A stretch of 64,000 nt of DNA from positions 18,687-82,686 of the forward strand of contig NZ_JAPYKW010000004.1 of NCBI RefSeq assembly GCF_036632095.1, written 5' to 3'. Each line of letters starts with the position of its first letter. Position 1 is the first letter of the stretch. Positions 9,907 to 20,301 of this stretch are shown here, piece after piece. Source of the stretch: Chlamydia sp. 04-14 (lineage in GTDB: Bacteria > Chlamydiota > Chlamydiia > Chlamydiales > Chlamydiaceae). A program made the translations under genes and the position numbers. The notes below the pieces were generated by a model. That model saw only the letters and a program-made list of their open reading frames with translations, was not told the origin of the DNA and did no database searches.

Positions 9907-12705
9907 TTGCAGCGTTACGATATTATCAGAATGATCGGTAAAGGGGGTATGGGAGAGGTTTATTTAGCCTATGATCCCGTTTGCTCTCGTAAGGTTGCTC
10001 TTAAGAGGATCCGTGAGGATCTTTCTGATAATGAGTTGTTAAAAAAACGTTTCCTCAGAGAAGCTAAGATTGCTGCTGATCTTGTCCATCCGGGGGTTGT
10101 CCCCGTTTTTACGATTTGTAGTGATAGTGATCCTGTTTATTACACAATGCCTTACATAGAGGGATACACTCTTAAGAGTTTGCTAAAGAGTGTATGGCAA
10201 TGCGATTCCCTTCCTAAGGATCTTGCTGAACAAACATCAGTAGGAACTTTTCTCTCAATTTTTCATAAGATTTGTTCTACTGTAGAGTATGTACATTCTC
10301 GAGGCATCCTTCATCGAGATCTTAAGCCTGATAATATTTTGCTTGGGCTTTTTAGTGAGGTAGTTATTTTAGATTGGGGAGCTGCATTATCTAAAGAAAT
10401 GGAGGAAGACTTCCTTTTGGATATCGATATCCCCATTGAGGGATCGTTGTTTTCCAATATGACTATCCCTGGTAAGATCGTAGGGACTCCTGATTATATG
10501 GCTCCTGAACGTTTGCGAGGTACTCCAGCTTCAGAAAGTACAGATATTTATGCTCTAGGAGTAATTCTCTATCAAATGCTGACATTATCTTTTCCTTATC
10601 GCAAGAAAAAGGGAGAGAAGATCAGCCTTCGTCATCAAATTAATTTTCCTGAAGAAATCGCTCCCCATCGAGAGATTCCTCCTTTTCTTTCTCAAGTAGT
10701 CATGAGAGCTTTAGCAGCAGATCCTAAAGTGCGATATCGTTCTGTAAGTGCTTTGAAAGCAGATATAGAACAGCATTTACAAGGAAGTCCCGAATGGACT
10801 CCTAAGATTGTTTTGCATACTCAAGATGCAGAGTGTTGGAAGTTTCATGAACCTATTTTATTATCTAAGTATTTTCCAATGCTGAAGGTATCGCCAGCTT
10901 TATGGTATGGCCTAGCAATTTCCAAAATAGAAAGTTTTTCTGAAGTCCGTCTGGAGTATACATTATTACGGAAGGGATTAGAAGAAGGCTTCGGTATTTT
11001 ACTTCCTCCTTCTGAAGATGTGGATCACGGCGATTTTTACCATGGTTATGGTTTTTGGCTACACATTAAGGAAAATGTATTATCTGTATCTTTGGTGAAA
11101 AATGGCTTAGAGATACAAAAAACCTCCCGACATATAGATGGAAATAAGGACAAGTTTTTCATAGCTTTTGAAAAGCAGAATCACCGTTTATCATTAATTA
11201 TCGATAATATCGTGTGTATGATTCATATGGATTACCTTCCTGCGCGGGGAGGACGTATTGGAGTGATCATTCAAGATGTTGCTGATGTTTGTGGAAATAT
11301 TGTTGTTTTAGAAAGTAGTGGATCTTTACAAGTCAGTTGTTTAGCAGTTCCCGATGCCTTTCTTAATGAAAAGTTATACGATCGTGCAATTACATTTTAT
11401 CGTAGGATTGTTGAGTCTTTCCCAGGACGTAAGGAAGGGTATGAAGCACAATTTCGTATAGGAATTGCTTTATTGGAAAAAGCTTCTGAAAGCAACGATA
11501 CTGAAGGATTCACTCAAGCTCTTGAAGAGTTTTCCACTTTACATAATAGTGTTGCAGCTCCTTTAGAATATCTTGGGAAAGCCCTAGTATATCAAAGATT
11601 AGGGGAGTATAACGAAGAGATTAAAAGTTTATTATTAGCTTTAAAGCGCTATTGTCAACGTCCAGAAATCTCTCGTGTTCGCGATCATGTTGTCTATCGG
11701 TTACATGAAGTTTTATATAGCAATCATCGCATCTCTTTAGTCTTTATGCTTCTTGCTCTTCATGTCGCTCCCGAATCTATAAATTCTTCTGAGGAAGAGC
11801 ACTTCCTTCAGAATCTACATGGGAAAATTCAAGATACTCTATTTTGCAATCTAGACATTTCTCCTATAGATTTCCGTTCTTCTAAAATGGAATTGCTATT
11901 GAGCTATTGGTCAGGATTTACATCATTTCTTCCCGGGTTATTTCAAAGATCTTGGGATTTAAAAGATTATCGTGCCCTTGCAGATATTTTTTATACGGCT
12001 GCAGATTCAGGGAATAGAGAGTTTATTGAAATATACTCAGAAGTTTTACGTGAGAATATTCAGGAAACGACGTTCACTGGAGAAATCGTGGAAATTCTCC
12101 CTGATCAGCTTTTATATTTCCTTTCAGGATTACAGCTTATCTCTCTTCACGAGTCTACAGAAAAGGTTTTTGACCATATTGAGAATTTAGATCCTGTTTT
12201 GATTCTGTATTTATTTGATTTGTTTGCTAAAGACGCTTTGATTTGTGGTAGAGGTGAAGAGATTCTCAAGGCTATTGCCTTGGTAGAAAAGTATATTTCT
12301 CCTCAGCAGCGATATGAGTATCTCTTGCCCTATGAGGTGCTTGCTTATTTGTGGATGAAAGACGGAGATAAAGTTTATGATCTCTTATCTAATTATGACG
12401 AATCTTTATGGATAGACGATAATAGCCATGCTTTCGTTCTTTATGGTTATTGGTTGGCACTTGCTGAGGATAGTTCCTTAGCTTATCTACATCTTTCAGG
12501 ATGTCGAGAAGATTCTGTATATCCACGAGCTTTAATTGGAGTATTTTGTAGCCCATTAGGTATTTGTGAAGAGCAGCTGAGTTATCAAGAACGTCGGCAG
12601 CTCCTTTTACAGAAATTTATCTTTTTCCATTGTTTAGGAAATAGTGAAGAACGTGATAATTGTCGTATTGCTTACGATCTTCTCTCTATAGAGCGTCCTT
12701 TATAA
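9907..12705 (+). CDS. pknD: Serine/threonine protein kinase PknD
   Basis: Hanks-type kinase of 932 aa starting at TTG (9907), with the first residues MQRYDIIRMIGKGG at the correct distance for a kinase N-lobe. Motifs: glycine loop GKGGMGEVY at 11-19, lysine K33 (VALK), catalytic HRD at 136-138 in HRDLKPDN, and a metal-binding DWG at 156-158 in place of DFG, then an APE-type segment (MAPERL). Residues about 310-480 look beta-rich and 490-930 look like TPR-type helical repeats. No clear transmembrane helix is seen. C. pneumoniae PknD is a dual-specificity kinase reported to phosphorylate the type III protein CdsD; that role here is by homology. The 3' end overlaps the uvrA end by 6 bases. Confidence 0.93.
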   Translation: MQRYDIIRMIGKGGMGEVYLAYDPVCSRKVALKRIREDLSDNELLKKRFLREAKIAADLVHPGVVPVFTICSDSDPVYYTMPYIEGYTLKSLLKSVWQCDSLPKDLAEQTSVGTFLSIFHKICSTVEYVHSRGILHRDLKPDNILLGLFSEVVILDWGAALSKEMEEDFLLDIDIPIEGSLFSNMTIPGKIVGTPDYMAPERLRGTPASESTDIYALGVILYQMLTLSFPYRKKKGEKISLRHQINFPEEIAPHREIPPFLSQVVMRALAADPKVRYRSVSALKADIEQHLQGSPEWTPKIVLHTQDAECWKFHEPILLSKYFPMLKVSPALWYGLAISKIESFSEVRLEYTLLRKGLEEGFGILLPPSEDVDHGDFYHGYGFWLHIKENVLSVSLVKNGLEIQKTSRHIDGNKDKFFIAFEKQNHRLSLIIDNIVCMIHMDYLPARGGRIGVIIQDVADVCGNIVVLESSGSLQVSCLAVPDAFLNEKLYDRAITFYRRIVESFPGRKEGYEAQFRIGIALLEKASESNDTEGFTQALEEFSTLHNSVAAPLEYLGKALVYQRLGEYNEEIKSLLLALKRYCQRPEISRVRDHVVYRLHEVLYSNHRISLVFMLLALHVAPESINSSEEEHFLQNLHGKIQDTLFCNLDISPIDFRSSKMELLLSYWSGFTSFLPGLFQRSWDLKDYRALADIFYTAADSGNREFIEIYSEVLRENIQETTFTGEIVEILPDQLLYFLSGLQLISLHESTEKVFDHIENLDPVLILYLFDLFAKDALICGRGEEILKAIALVEKYISPQQRYEYLLPYEVLAYLWMKDGDKVYDLLSNYDESLWIDDNSHAFVLYGYWLALAEDSSLAYLHLSGCREDSVYPRALIGVFCSPLGICEEQLSYQERRQLLLQKFIFFHCLGNSEERDNCRIAYDLLSIERPL

Positions 12706-15700
12706 TTCACGTATGTATGTTTTTAATACCGACTTTTTACAAGTCGCTATATCTTTAGGTCGTCCGGAAAAGAGCACCTTGCCTCCGTATTTTCCAGATC
12801 CTGGTCCAAGTTCTATAATATAATCGGCATGTTTTAATAAATTTATGTCGTGGTCAACATAGATAATAGAATGTCCTTGGGATATTAGCGTGCGAAATAG
12901 CTTTTGCAGTTGGCATTTCTTATTTATATCTAAGGAAGTAGCTATTTCATCTAGAAGAAATAGCGTAGGTTCTTTAGGAGGTAAGTGGAGGAACCGAGCA
13001 ATTTTTACAGAGATTTTCTCACTTAGTGATAGCGAAGAGAGATTTTGTCCTAACGGAAGATAGCCAAGCCCGGAATGTAGAAGAGCTTGTAAAGGTGCTT
13101 GGATTTTTTGAAGAAAAGGAAAGATAGTTATAACCTCTTCAATAGGGGTTTGTAAGAGCTTCCCGAAGTGTTTCCCTTCATAAACAACTTCTTGAGATAG
13201 AGGTTGAATGCGATATCCTGAACATGTAGGACATGAGCGTTTTTCTAAAGCATAAAAAGCTCTATCTATTAGGTGATATCCTAAACCTAGGCAATCTGAA
13301 CATTGTCCCTGTTTTGTATTTGTACTAAGCATACTTGCTGTAATATTCAAGGCTTTTGCTTGTGTGAGCGAGGCATAAAAGTTTCTTAGGGACGGAGCAA
13401 TATCAAAATAGGTGCTGATATCTGATCGTTGTGAAGAAACTAGAGGATGAGAATCTAAGAATACTACATTTAAGAAATGCTCATTCCCAGTAGCTATAAG
13501 TTTTTGTGCTTGTTTATAAAAACCTTCCGTTAGTAATGAGGTTTTCCCAGATCCTGATACCCCAGCGATCGCAACGAGACTATGCAGAGGCGCTTGTACA
13601 TGAAGATTAGAAATATTGTGAATCGAGAGATGTACGTCTAAATTTTCTTTAAAGAGAACTTCTTTATGATCAGAATCTTCTATAGATGAAGGTGGTTGGA
13701 TTGTTAGATACCCTCCTTGAGGTCCTGATCCTGGCCCCAAATCTATGGTATGATCCGCGTAAAGTTTTAATAGATTATTACGGTCTGTAGCAATAACAGT
13801 GTTATTGTTAGTGACGAGTTCTTTGAGCAATTTGATTAATGTTGGAATGTCTTGAGGATGTAGGCCTGATAGGGGATCTTCAAGAAGATAAACGATATCT
13901 GTAAGATTTGTAGAGATTTTCTTTGCAAGATGTAGGCGGTAATGCTCGCCATCACTTAGAGTATCCTGTTGTTGCCCTAAAGTAATGTAGCTCAATCCTA
14001 CCTTATCAATGAAAGTTAAGCGGTTTTGTAAGTCTTGAATGATAGGTTGTGCTTGATCATCATGAATAGTCATTAAAAGATCTTTGAGGAAGCTGGTGTC
14101 TTCCAGATAGATATCTATGAGAGAAGTTTTCCCTATACGCACCTGCTGCGCATAGGTATGGATTCCCCATCCTGAGCATGCTGAGCATGTGTCGGATACG
14201 ATTAAAGGATGTAAAAGAGGACATGAGGGAACAAGATTAAATTGTTCCATGAGAATTCTTTCTAGTCCTCCATGTTTTTGAGTGCCCTGAAATAATTTTT
14301 CCTGGGTAGGGGTATCAAGATCTTTAATTTGCGTAGATGAGGAAATCTTCAATTCTTTAATAAGATCAACCACACGTTTGGGAGAGTTATCAGGGAAAAA
14401 TAACCTAAAGAGCTCTGTGGGGGAGTAGTTAAGAATTTTATCTTTATGTTTCGTTAAAGAGAGTTTTAAGATATTTCCTGACCCACAACATTGCTGACAT
14501 TGTCCTTCAACATGTTCTCGGGATAAGAGTTTGCGTGTGATATTTGGATAACTGTTTCCTAAGGAATCCTGCCAACCTAGAGTGTAGGATAGAGAGTATT
14601 TTATTTTCCCACGATCGTGAATATGTAATCGTATTGTTGGCGATAATGAGAAAGCTAAAGTTAGTGACGATAACAAAGAGGATTCATGATTCCTGGAAAT
14701 TTTCGTATGTTGGATAACGATTGCCGGATTTTCTAAAATTTCTGGAAGACGTTCTTCAAGATCATAAATTTCATTATTAGCAAATAGCTTTAAATACCCC
14801 TCTTTTTTCTTCATTTCCAAGGCAATACCTAGGTCTTCTTCAGGAGATATGGGTGCCGTTATTGTTGCGTAAGAATTTTCATACTTTTGGAAAAGTCTAT
14901 CTACAATTGTTTGAGGAGTGATTTTTTCAAGGAGCTCACCCGTTAATGGGCAATGAGGCTTTCCTAGAAGAGCAAAGAGTTTCTCAAGACCATTGGTAAT
15001 GTCCAAAGATGACGCTAATGAATGTCTTGAGTTTTTTCGTATTCCCGTTTTTTTTATTGCAACAACTGGCGATAACCCTCGAACGCTTTCTACTTGTGGT
15101 AGAGGGGTTTTCTTAATAAGAGCTTGACGAACGTAATAAGGAAATAACTCGGCATAAGCAATATTTCCTGCAGCATAAAGAATATCAAAGACCAAAGAAT
15201 GTTTCCCCGAGGCTGAAGGCCCTGAAATTGCTGTCAGAGCATTGCGAGTAAGAGTCATATCAATGTGTTTGAGATTATGATGGTAGGCGTCTTGAATAGA
15301 AATATCTTTGAGAAGATGTCTATTTTGAGATTTTTCAGTTAGTTTGGGAAGAGCCTTGGTCTTTTTAAAATATGGTTCCAGAGCTTTTGCTGTAGGTGTA
15401 TTCAGGGAAATCAGTTCTTCAGGGGTGCATGAGGCTAAAAGATACCCACCGAGATTTCCTCCTTCAGGACCAAGTTCAATAACATAATCAGCAATCTTCA
15501 CAATATGCATATTGTGTTCTATGATTACTACAGTATGTCCTTGTTGAGTAAGAGACTGGAGAACATGGATAAGAGCATGAATGTCGTGAGTATGCAATCC
15601 TGTTGTCGGCTCATCAAGAATATAAAGTGTGGATTTTTTAGAAGGAGCGAGTAGCTCATAGGTAAGTTTTAATCTTTGGATTTCTCCTCCTGATAGGCTT

Positions 15701-18129
15701 GATAAGGATCTCCCTAAAGGGAGATGATCAAGACCTAAAGAGCATAATGCATGAATTTTTTCATGAATATGAGGAGTAGACATGAAAAATTTCTCAGCTT
15801 CATATGCTGTCATTTCTAAGATGTCAGCGATATTCTTTCCTTGATAGTTTACTTCTAAGATTTGAGATTGAAATCGTTTTCCGTGACAGAGTGGACAGGG
15901 AACCTGGGTATGATCATCAAGGATTATAGAGCCTAGACCTTGACATTCTGTGCAAGCTCCTAAAGAAAGATTAAAACTAAAATGGCCTTTTGTTAATCCC
16001 AAGCGTTTACTTTTAGGTTGTTGGGAAAATAACTCCCGAAGCTCATCAAAAGCTTTAATATACGTTAGTGGAATAGAACGTTGCGAACGACCTGGAAGAT
16101 CACGAGTAATATGTACAACACGTTCTATGACACCCCCTTCTATATGTAAGTGGGAGTCTATATCTCCTTGAATAAAGCGTTCTATAGCGGGAACTAATGT
16201 ATCATTAATTAAAGAAGATTTCCCTGATCCTGAAACTCCCGTCACTGCGGTTATTCTCTCTAGAGGTAGAGAAATAGTGACGTTTTTTAAATTATTTGTC
16301 GTGGCATCAGAAAGTGTAAGCGTCGCCTTTGCTTTAGGGAGTCTTTGGGGAATGTCTATAGTGAGTTCATGACGCAGATAGTTTGCTGTTAATGAATCTC
16401 CAGTTTTTAAAAAATCTTTAGGTGATCCATTAAATAATACTTCACCTCCGAAGATCCCTGCTCGTGGTCCGATATCGATAATACGATCAGCAAAAGATAT
16501 CATCTGCTCATCATGCTCAACAAGAAGAATGGTATTTCCCTGATCGCGTAATTTTTGAATTACTTGAATCAGTTTATGAGTGTCGCGAGGATGTAGGCCT
16601 ATCGATGGTTCATCAAGAATATAGGTGATTCCTGATAGCTCAGCTCCTAAATGCTTAGCCAAAGCAGTGCGTTCTTGCTCTCCTCCTGATAATGTTGCTA
16701 ATGTTCTTTCTGGAGTGAGGTAGGAAAGTCCTAGGTTAATCAATGTGGAAAGACGGTTGTTTAGACCATCTAGTACTTCGCGAACAGAATTTGATGTAGT
16801 CGTTATAGAAGATGTGAAAGAAAAAAACTCATCAAGGGGCATTTTCTGAAATTCTAGGAAAGTCTTTCCTTGCCATAGGGCTGCAGAGGCATATTCTCCG
16901 ATTCCAGTTCCTTGACATGTAGGACAGGGTGTTGCTGTTGTCCCTTCGGGAATATATTTTGAGGGTTTTGCTCCATAACGGACTTTCTCTCCAATATCAT
17001 TAAGGACGCCTCTCCAAAGTTTATGAGATAAAGATTTTTTTCCTAATGTAGGATCAAAAAGACGTACAGGAAGAATAAGATGTTTTTGACCATAGAGGAA
17101 AGCGTTCTGGATAGAGTCAGGAAGATCTTTCCATGGAGTGTCTAAACTAAAATCCAAAGTGTCTGCGAGAGATTGATAAAGAGCATGATAGAAATAAGTA
17201 GAACAATTTCCTGCTAACTTACAGCAATTTTCCCGAATAGATAAGTCATTTTGAATGAGAGAAGGATCTTTAATAGTGATATAGATTCCTGATCCCTGGC
17301 ACTTAGTACAACGGTCTTCAAGATTATGAGGAGAAAATAACTGTGGTGTTAATGGTGTATATGTCTGTTGGGTTTCAGGAATATGTATCTGAGTCGAAAA
17401 GGTTTCTTCATATGTCTCGGTATGTACAGAACAATGCCCTTGCCCTAGATCAAGAGCAGAAAATAAACTGACTTTCATCCTTGCATTGTTACTTTCATTT
17501 TTAATGAAAGAATCAATAACAATAGCTATAGGGGTATCTTCAGTAAGAGGAGAAGAAAGAAAGGGATAAATAGAAGAAATGACATTATTTATACGGATTT
17601 TTGTATATCCCTGTCGCACACATTCTTGAATAGATTTTATGCTTCTATCTATCAGAGGAGTGAGAATTGTTATCTGTGTTCCATCAGGGATAGCGGCAAG
17701 TGTAGCAAGAATCTTTTCCTTACTTTGTAAATGCAGGATTTGTTTTGTGCGAGGATCCCTAGCCTCTCCATCCAGGGAGAATAATAAAGCCAGATGTTGG
17801 GAAAGTTCTGTGGTGCTCCCAACAGTCGCGTGCACATGATAGGCGAAATGATTTTGTTTAACGGCAATAGTCGGAGATAACCCCTGGATTTTTTCCACGG
17901 TAGGATCAGGTAGAGAAGATAAGGTTGTAGCAAAGAATGAGGGCAAAGTAGCTATATACCGTTTTCTTCCTGCCGCATAAATGGTATCAAAGGCTAATGA
18001 AGATTTCCCAGATCCTGATACCCCGGTAAGTAAGACAATCTCTCCGGGGAGAAATTCTATGGAGATGTTTTTCAGATTTCTAACTGTAATACCAGAAATA
18101 CGAACAGGCAGGCTGGGCATAGATCTCAC
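12700..18129 (-). CDS. uvrA: Double-length excinuclease ABC subunit A
   Basis: DNA-damage sensor of nucleotide excision repair, here 1809 aa, about twice the normal 940, because two UvrA copies are fused head to tail (join near residue 925). Four Walker A motifs occur at about 38 (GVSGSGKSS), 633 (GVSGSGKSS), 971 (GPSASGKHS) and 1525 (GVSGSGKTS). ABC signatures are LSGGEQ (about 483) and LSGGEI (about 813) in copy 1, but LSDGEH (about 1393) and LSLSEK (about 1701) in copy 2. Each half keeps its CxxC zinc-finger pairs. The double form is known in chlamydiae. The degraded motifs suggest the second copy has lost or changed ATPase function; this is inference. Confidence 0.95.
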   Translation of the reverse strand: MRSMPSLPVRISGITVRNLKNISIEFLPGEIVLLTGVSGSGKSSLAFDTIYAAGRKRYIATLPSFFATTLSSLPDPTVEKIQGLSPTIAVKQNHFAYHVHATVGSTTELSQHLALLFSLDGEARDPRTKQILHLQSKEKILATLAAIPDGTQITILTPLIDRSIKSIQECVRQGYTKIRINNVISSIYPFLSSPLTEDTPIAIVIDSFIKNESNNARMKVSLFSALDLGQGHCSVHTETYEETFSTQIHIPETQQTYTPLTPQLFSPHNLEDRCTKCQGSGIYITIKDPSLIQNDLSIRENCCKLAGNCSTYFYHALYQSLADTLDFSLDTPWKDLPDSIQNAFLYGQKHLILPVRLFDPTLGKKSLSHKLWRGVLNDIGEKVRYGAKPSKYIPEGTTATPCPTCQGTGIGEYASAALWQGKTFLEFQKMPLDEFFSFTSSITTTSNSVREVLDGLNNRLSTLINLGLSYLTPERTLATLSGGEQERTALAKHLGAELSGITYILDEPSIGLHPRDTHKLIQVIQKLRDQGNTILLVEHDEQMISFADRIIDIGPRAGIFGGEVLFNGSPKDFLKTGDSLTANYLRHELTIDIPQRLPKAKATLTLSDATTNNLKNVTISLPLERITAVTGVSGSGKSSLINDTLVPAIERFIQGDIDSHLHIEGGVIERVVHITRDLPGRSQRSIPLTYIKAFDELRELFSQQPKSKRLGLTKGHFSFNLSLGACTECQGLGSIILDDHTQVPCPLCHGKRFQSQILEVNYQGKNIADILEMTAYEAEKFFMSTPHIHEKIHALCSLGLDHLPLGRSLSSLSGGEIQRLKLTYELLAPSKKSTLYILDEPTTGLHTHDIHALIHVLQSLTQQGHTVVIIEHNMHIVKIADYVIELGPEGGNLGGYLLASCTPEELISLNTPTAKALEPYFKKTKALPKLTEKSQNRHLLKDISIQDAYHHNLKHIDMTLTRNALTAISGPSASGKHSLVFDILYAAGNIAYAELFPYYVRQALIKKTPLPQVESVRGLSPVVAIKKTGIRKNSRHSLASSLDITNGLEKLFALLGKPHCPLTGELLEKITPQTIVDRLFQKYENSYATITAPISPEEDLGIALEMKKKEGYLKLFANNEIYDLEERLPEILENPAIVIQHTKISRNHESSLLSSLTLAFSLSPTIRLHIHDRGKIKYSLSYTLGWQDSLGNSYPNITRKLLSREHVEGQCQQCCGSGNILKLSLTKHKDKILNYSPTELFRLFFPDNSPKRVVDLIKELKISSSTQIKDLDTPTQEKLFQGTQKHGGLERILMEQFNLVPSCPLLHPLIVSDTCSACSGWGIHTYAQQVRIGKTSLIDIYLEDTSFLKDLLMTIHDDQAQPIIQDLQNRLTFIDKVGLSYITLGQQQDTLSDGEHYRLHLAKKISTNLTDIVYLLEDPLSGLHPQDIPTLIKLLKELVTNNNTVIATDRNNLLKLYADHTIDLGPGSGPQGGYLTIQPPSSIEDSDHKEVLFKENLDVHLSIHNISNLHVQAPLHSLVAIAGVSGSGKTSLLTEGFYKQAQKLIATGNEHFLNVVFLDSHPLVSSQRSDISTYFDIAPSLRNFYASLTQAKALNITASMLSTNTKQGQCSDCLGLGYHLIDRAFYALEKRSCPTCSGYRIQPLSQEVVYEGKHFGKLLQTPIEEVITIFPFLQKIQAPLQALLHSGLGYLPLGQNLSSLSLSEKISVKIARFLHLPPKEPTLFLLDEIATSLDINKKCQLQKLFRTLISQGHSIIYVDHDINLLKHADYIIELGPGSGKYGGKVLFSGRPKDIATCKKSVLKTYIREL

Positions 18130-18456
18130 AATAATTTAGGAAATAAGGAGAGATGTTCTACACGAATAATTATAACTACGTAGGAAACTAGTTTGATTCA
18201 CTTTTAACTTTATAGAAAGAAAAAAAAGCAAACTACTCATTTCCGAGGATTAAGCAATAAGTATAAGCTATGTTTTCCATAAAATAGTATAATGTTAGGT
18301 ATTTCAACATACAAATTAAGATCGAATCATGTATCTTATCATGTGTAGCGAAGTATGTCAGATATGGCGAAGTCTTTTAAATTATTTTTGTATTAAGAGA
18401 TCAATGTTAGCTATAGGGTAAATAAGTTTTTGATTGGTTTGAGAAATTAGGGAAGT
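18130..18456 (+). other. Divergent intergenic region, uvrA / pyk
   Basis: This 327-base gap should hold promoters for both flanking genes. On the minus strand a perfect TATAAT lies at 18169-18174, about 40 bases before uvrA, with only a weak -35. On the plus strand TTGTAT (18388-18393), an 18-base spacer and TATAGG (18412-18417) make a moderate promoter for pyk. Another plus-strand TATAAT at 18288-18293 lacks a recognisable -35. Short ATG frames here have no supporting ribosome site and are not called. Confidence 0.45.
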
Positions 18457-19902
18457 ATGATCGCAAGAACGAAAATCATTTGTACTATAGGTCCAGCAAC
18501 AAACACTCCAGAAATGCTTGAAAAGCTTTTAGATGCGGGTATGAATGTTGCCAGATTGAATTTTAGTCATGGTACTCATGAAAGTCATGGAGAGACAATT
18601 CGTCTTCTTAAGGAATTGCGGGAGAAGAAAGGTGCTCCGTTAGCGATTATGTTAGATACCAAAGGTCCAGAAATTCGTTTAGGGCAGATTTCTACACCAA
18701 TCAAGGTCTCTCGAGGTCAGAAAATTACCTTAACAGGAAAAGAGGTTGAAGGATCTGCCGAAGGTGGAATTACTCTACATCCTCAATGTGTTTTTCCTTA
18801 TGTGCGTGAAGGCGCTGATGTCTTGATAGATGATGGGTATATTCAAGCTGTTGTGACGTCTGTTAGTGATGATCATTTAGAATTAGAATTTATCAATTCT
18901 GGAGAATTGAAATCGCATAAATCTTTGAGTATAAGAGAAATTGATTTAGCCCTTCCTTTTATGACGGATAAGGATATCAATGATCTTAAATTTGGGGTTG
19001 CCCAAGGTGTTGATGTTATTGCGGCTTCTTTTGTTCGTTATGCTGAGGATATCGAAAGCATGCGCAAGTGCTTAGGAGATGCTGGACGTCCAGATATGCC
19101 AATTATTGCTAAGATAGAAAATCGTTTAGGAGTAGAGAATTTCTCGCAAATTGCTAAAGTTTCGGACGGGATTATGATTGCTCGTGGAGATTTAGGAATC
19201 GAGCTTTCTGTTGTTGAAGTCCCTAGTCTACAGAAGTTCATGGCGAAAGTATCTCGTGAAACGGGACGTTTTTGCATTACTGCTACGCAAATGTTAGAAT
19301 CTATGATTCGCAATGTTTTACCTACACGTGCTGAAGTTTCTGATATTGCCAATGCTATTTATGATGGCACTTCTGCAGTAATGTTATCAGGAGAAACAGC
19401 TTCAGGAAGTTATCCTGTGGCAGCTGTAAAAATTATGCGTTCTGTAATTCAAGAGACAGAAAAAAATCTCAATTATATTTCCTTCTTAGAGCTTAATGAT
19501 AGTGAATGCGCAGTTAAAGTATCTCCTTATCTTCAATCTATAGGTTTATCAGGAATTCAAATTGCTGAGAAGGCCGATGCTAAGGCTATTATCGTTTATA
19601 CAGAATCGGGAGGATCTCCGATTTTCCTTTCTAAATATCGTCCACGTTTCCCGATTATTGCTGTCACTCCAAATCTATCTGTGTATTATAGACTTGCTTT
19701 AGAGTGGGGAGTGTATCCTATGCTTACACAAGAGTCCGATCGTACAGTATGGAGACATCAGGCCTGTGTATATGGAATCGAACAAGGAATTTTATCAAAT
19801 TATGATAAGATTTTAGTTTTGAGTCGTGGTGCTCAGATGAAGGATACCAATAACCTTACATTGACAACGGTAAATGATATCATCACAGCATCAGCTAAAT
19901 AA
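18457..19902 (+). CDS. pyk: Pyruvate kinase
   Basis: Final ATP-forming step of glycolysis (phosphoenolpyruvate plus ADP to pyruvate plus ATP). It has 481 aa with the N-terminal RTKIICTIGP, NFSHG near residue 37, the LDTKGPEIR segment near 66, the catalytic-lysine region IIAKIENRLG near 215, and the family signature ending ATQMLESM near 275. A GAAG ribosome site precedes ATG 18457. A C-terminal regulatory domain of normal size is present. It is transcribed alone, with the next genes on the opposite strand. Confidence 0.97.
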   Translation: MIARTKIICTIGPATNTPEMLEKLLDAGMNVARLNFSHGTHESHGETIRLLKELREKKGAPLAIMLDTKGPEIRLGQISTPIKVSRGQKITLTGKEVEGSAEGGITLHPQCVFPYVREGADVLIDDGYIQAVVTSVSDDHLELEFINSGELKSHKSLSIREIDLALPFMTDKDINDLKFGVAQGVDVIAASFVRYAEDIESMRKCLGDAGRPDMPIIAKIENRLGVENFSQIAKVSDGIMIARGDLGIELSVVEVPSLQKFMAKVSRETGRFCITATQMLESMIRNVLPTRAEVSDIANAIYDGTSAVMLSGETASGSYPVAAVKIMRSVIQETEKNLNYISFLELNDSECAVKVSPYLQSIGLSGIQIAEKADAKAIIVYTESGGSPIFLSKYRPRFPIIAVTPNLSVYYRLALEWGVYPMLTQESDRTVWRHQACVYGIEQGILSNYDKILVLSRGAQMKDTNNLTLTTVNDIITASAK

Positions 19903-19917
19903 GTTGATGCTCTAATT

Positions 19918-20223
19918 TTATGCAGTAGTCACGAAACGATTTCTTGCTTTAAAACATCCGGCAGAAAGTGAAGCTGTAACAAGTGCTATTACTAGTAGGA
20001 TCGGTGTGAGAATATACTTGCTGATTCCCCATAGAGTATCAGGAACGTGAATAGTGCCTGCACATATTAATGAGAAAACGACAATCGCTGCTATTGCTAA
20101 TATTGCAAATGCTAATGCTGAAATTAATGCAAGAATACGCTTGTTTTTCTGAGAGTCTTGACAAAAGCACACACAGTTAAGAGTACATTCAAATGTAGAT
20201 CCTAAACATCCTGTTAAGCACAT
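19918..20223 (-). CDS. Small Cys-rich membrane protein, candidate Inc
   Basis: Protein of 101 aa that I cannot assign to a named family. The N-terminus holds six cysteines in the first 21 residues (positions 2, 6, 13, 17, 19, 21). Two long hydrophobic segments follow, at about 30-52 and 66-88, separated by a short loop containing VPD. This bilobed pattern is the usual mark of chlamydial inclusion-membrane proteins secreted by the type III system. The C-terminus is short and basic (KARNRFVTTA). It is convergent with pyk and lies just before htrB on the minus strand. Inclusion location is a prediction from topology only. Confidence 0.6.
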   Translation of the reverse strand: MCLTGCLGSTFECTLNCVCFCQDSQKNKRILALISALAFAILAIAAIVVFSLICAGTIHVPDTLWGISKYILTPILLVIALVTASLSAGCFKARNRFVTTA

Positions 20224-20301
20224 AAAATTCTTCTAATTTAAAAATTATAAAGAGCATTTTCTCTTAAATTAAGAAAAAAATCAAAAAAATTCTTTTCTGT
20301 T

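Noticed and set aside
18293..18420. Two ATG mini-frames (about 18 and 30 codons) in the uvrA-pyk gap
   Set aside because: No ribosome site, no recognisable peptide; probably chance.
19038..19352. 104-codon minus-strand frame inside pyk
   Set aside because: Antisense shadow of a highly conserved enzyme gene.
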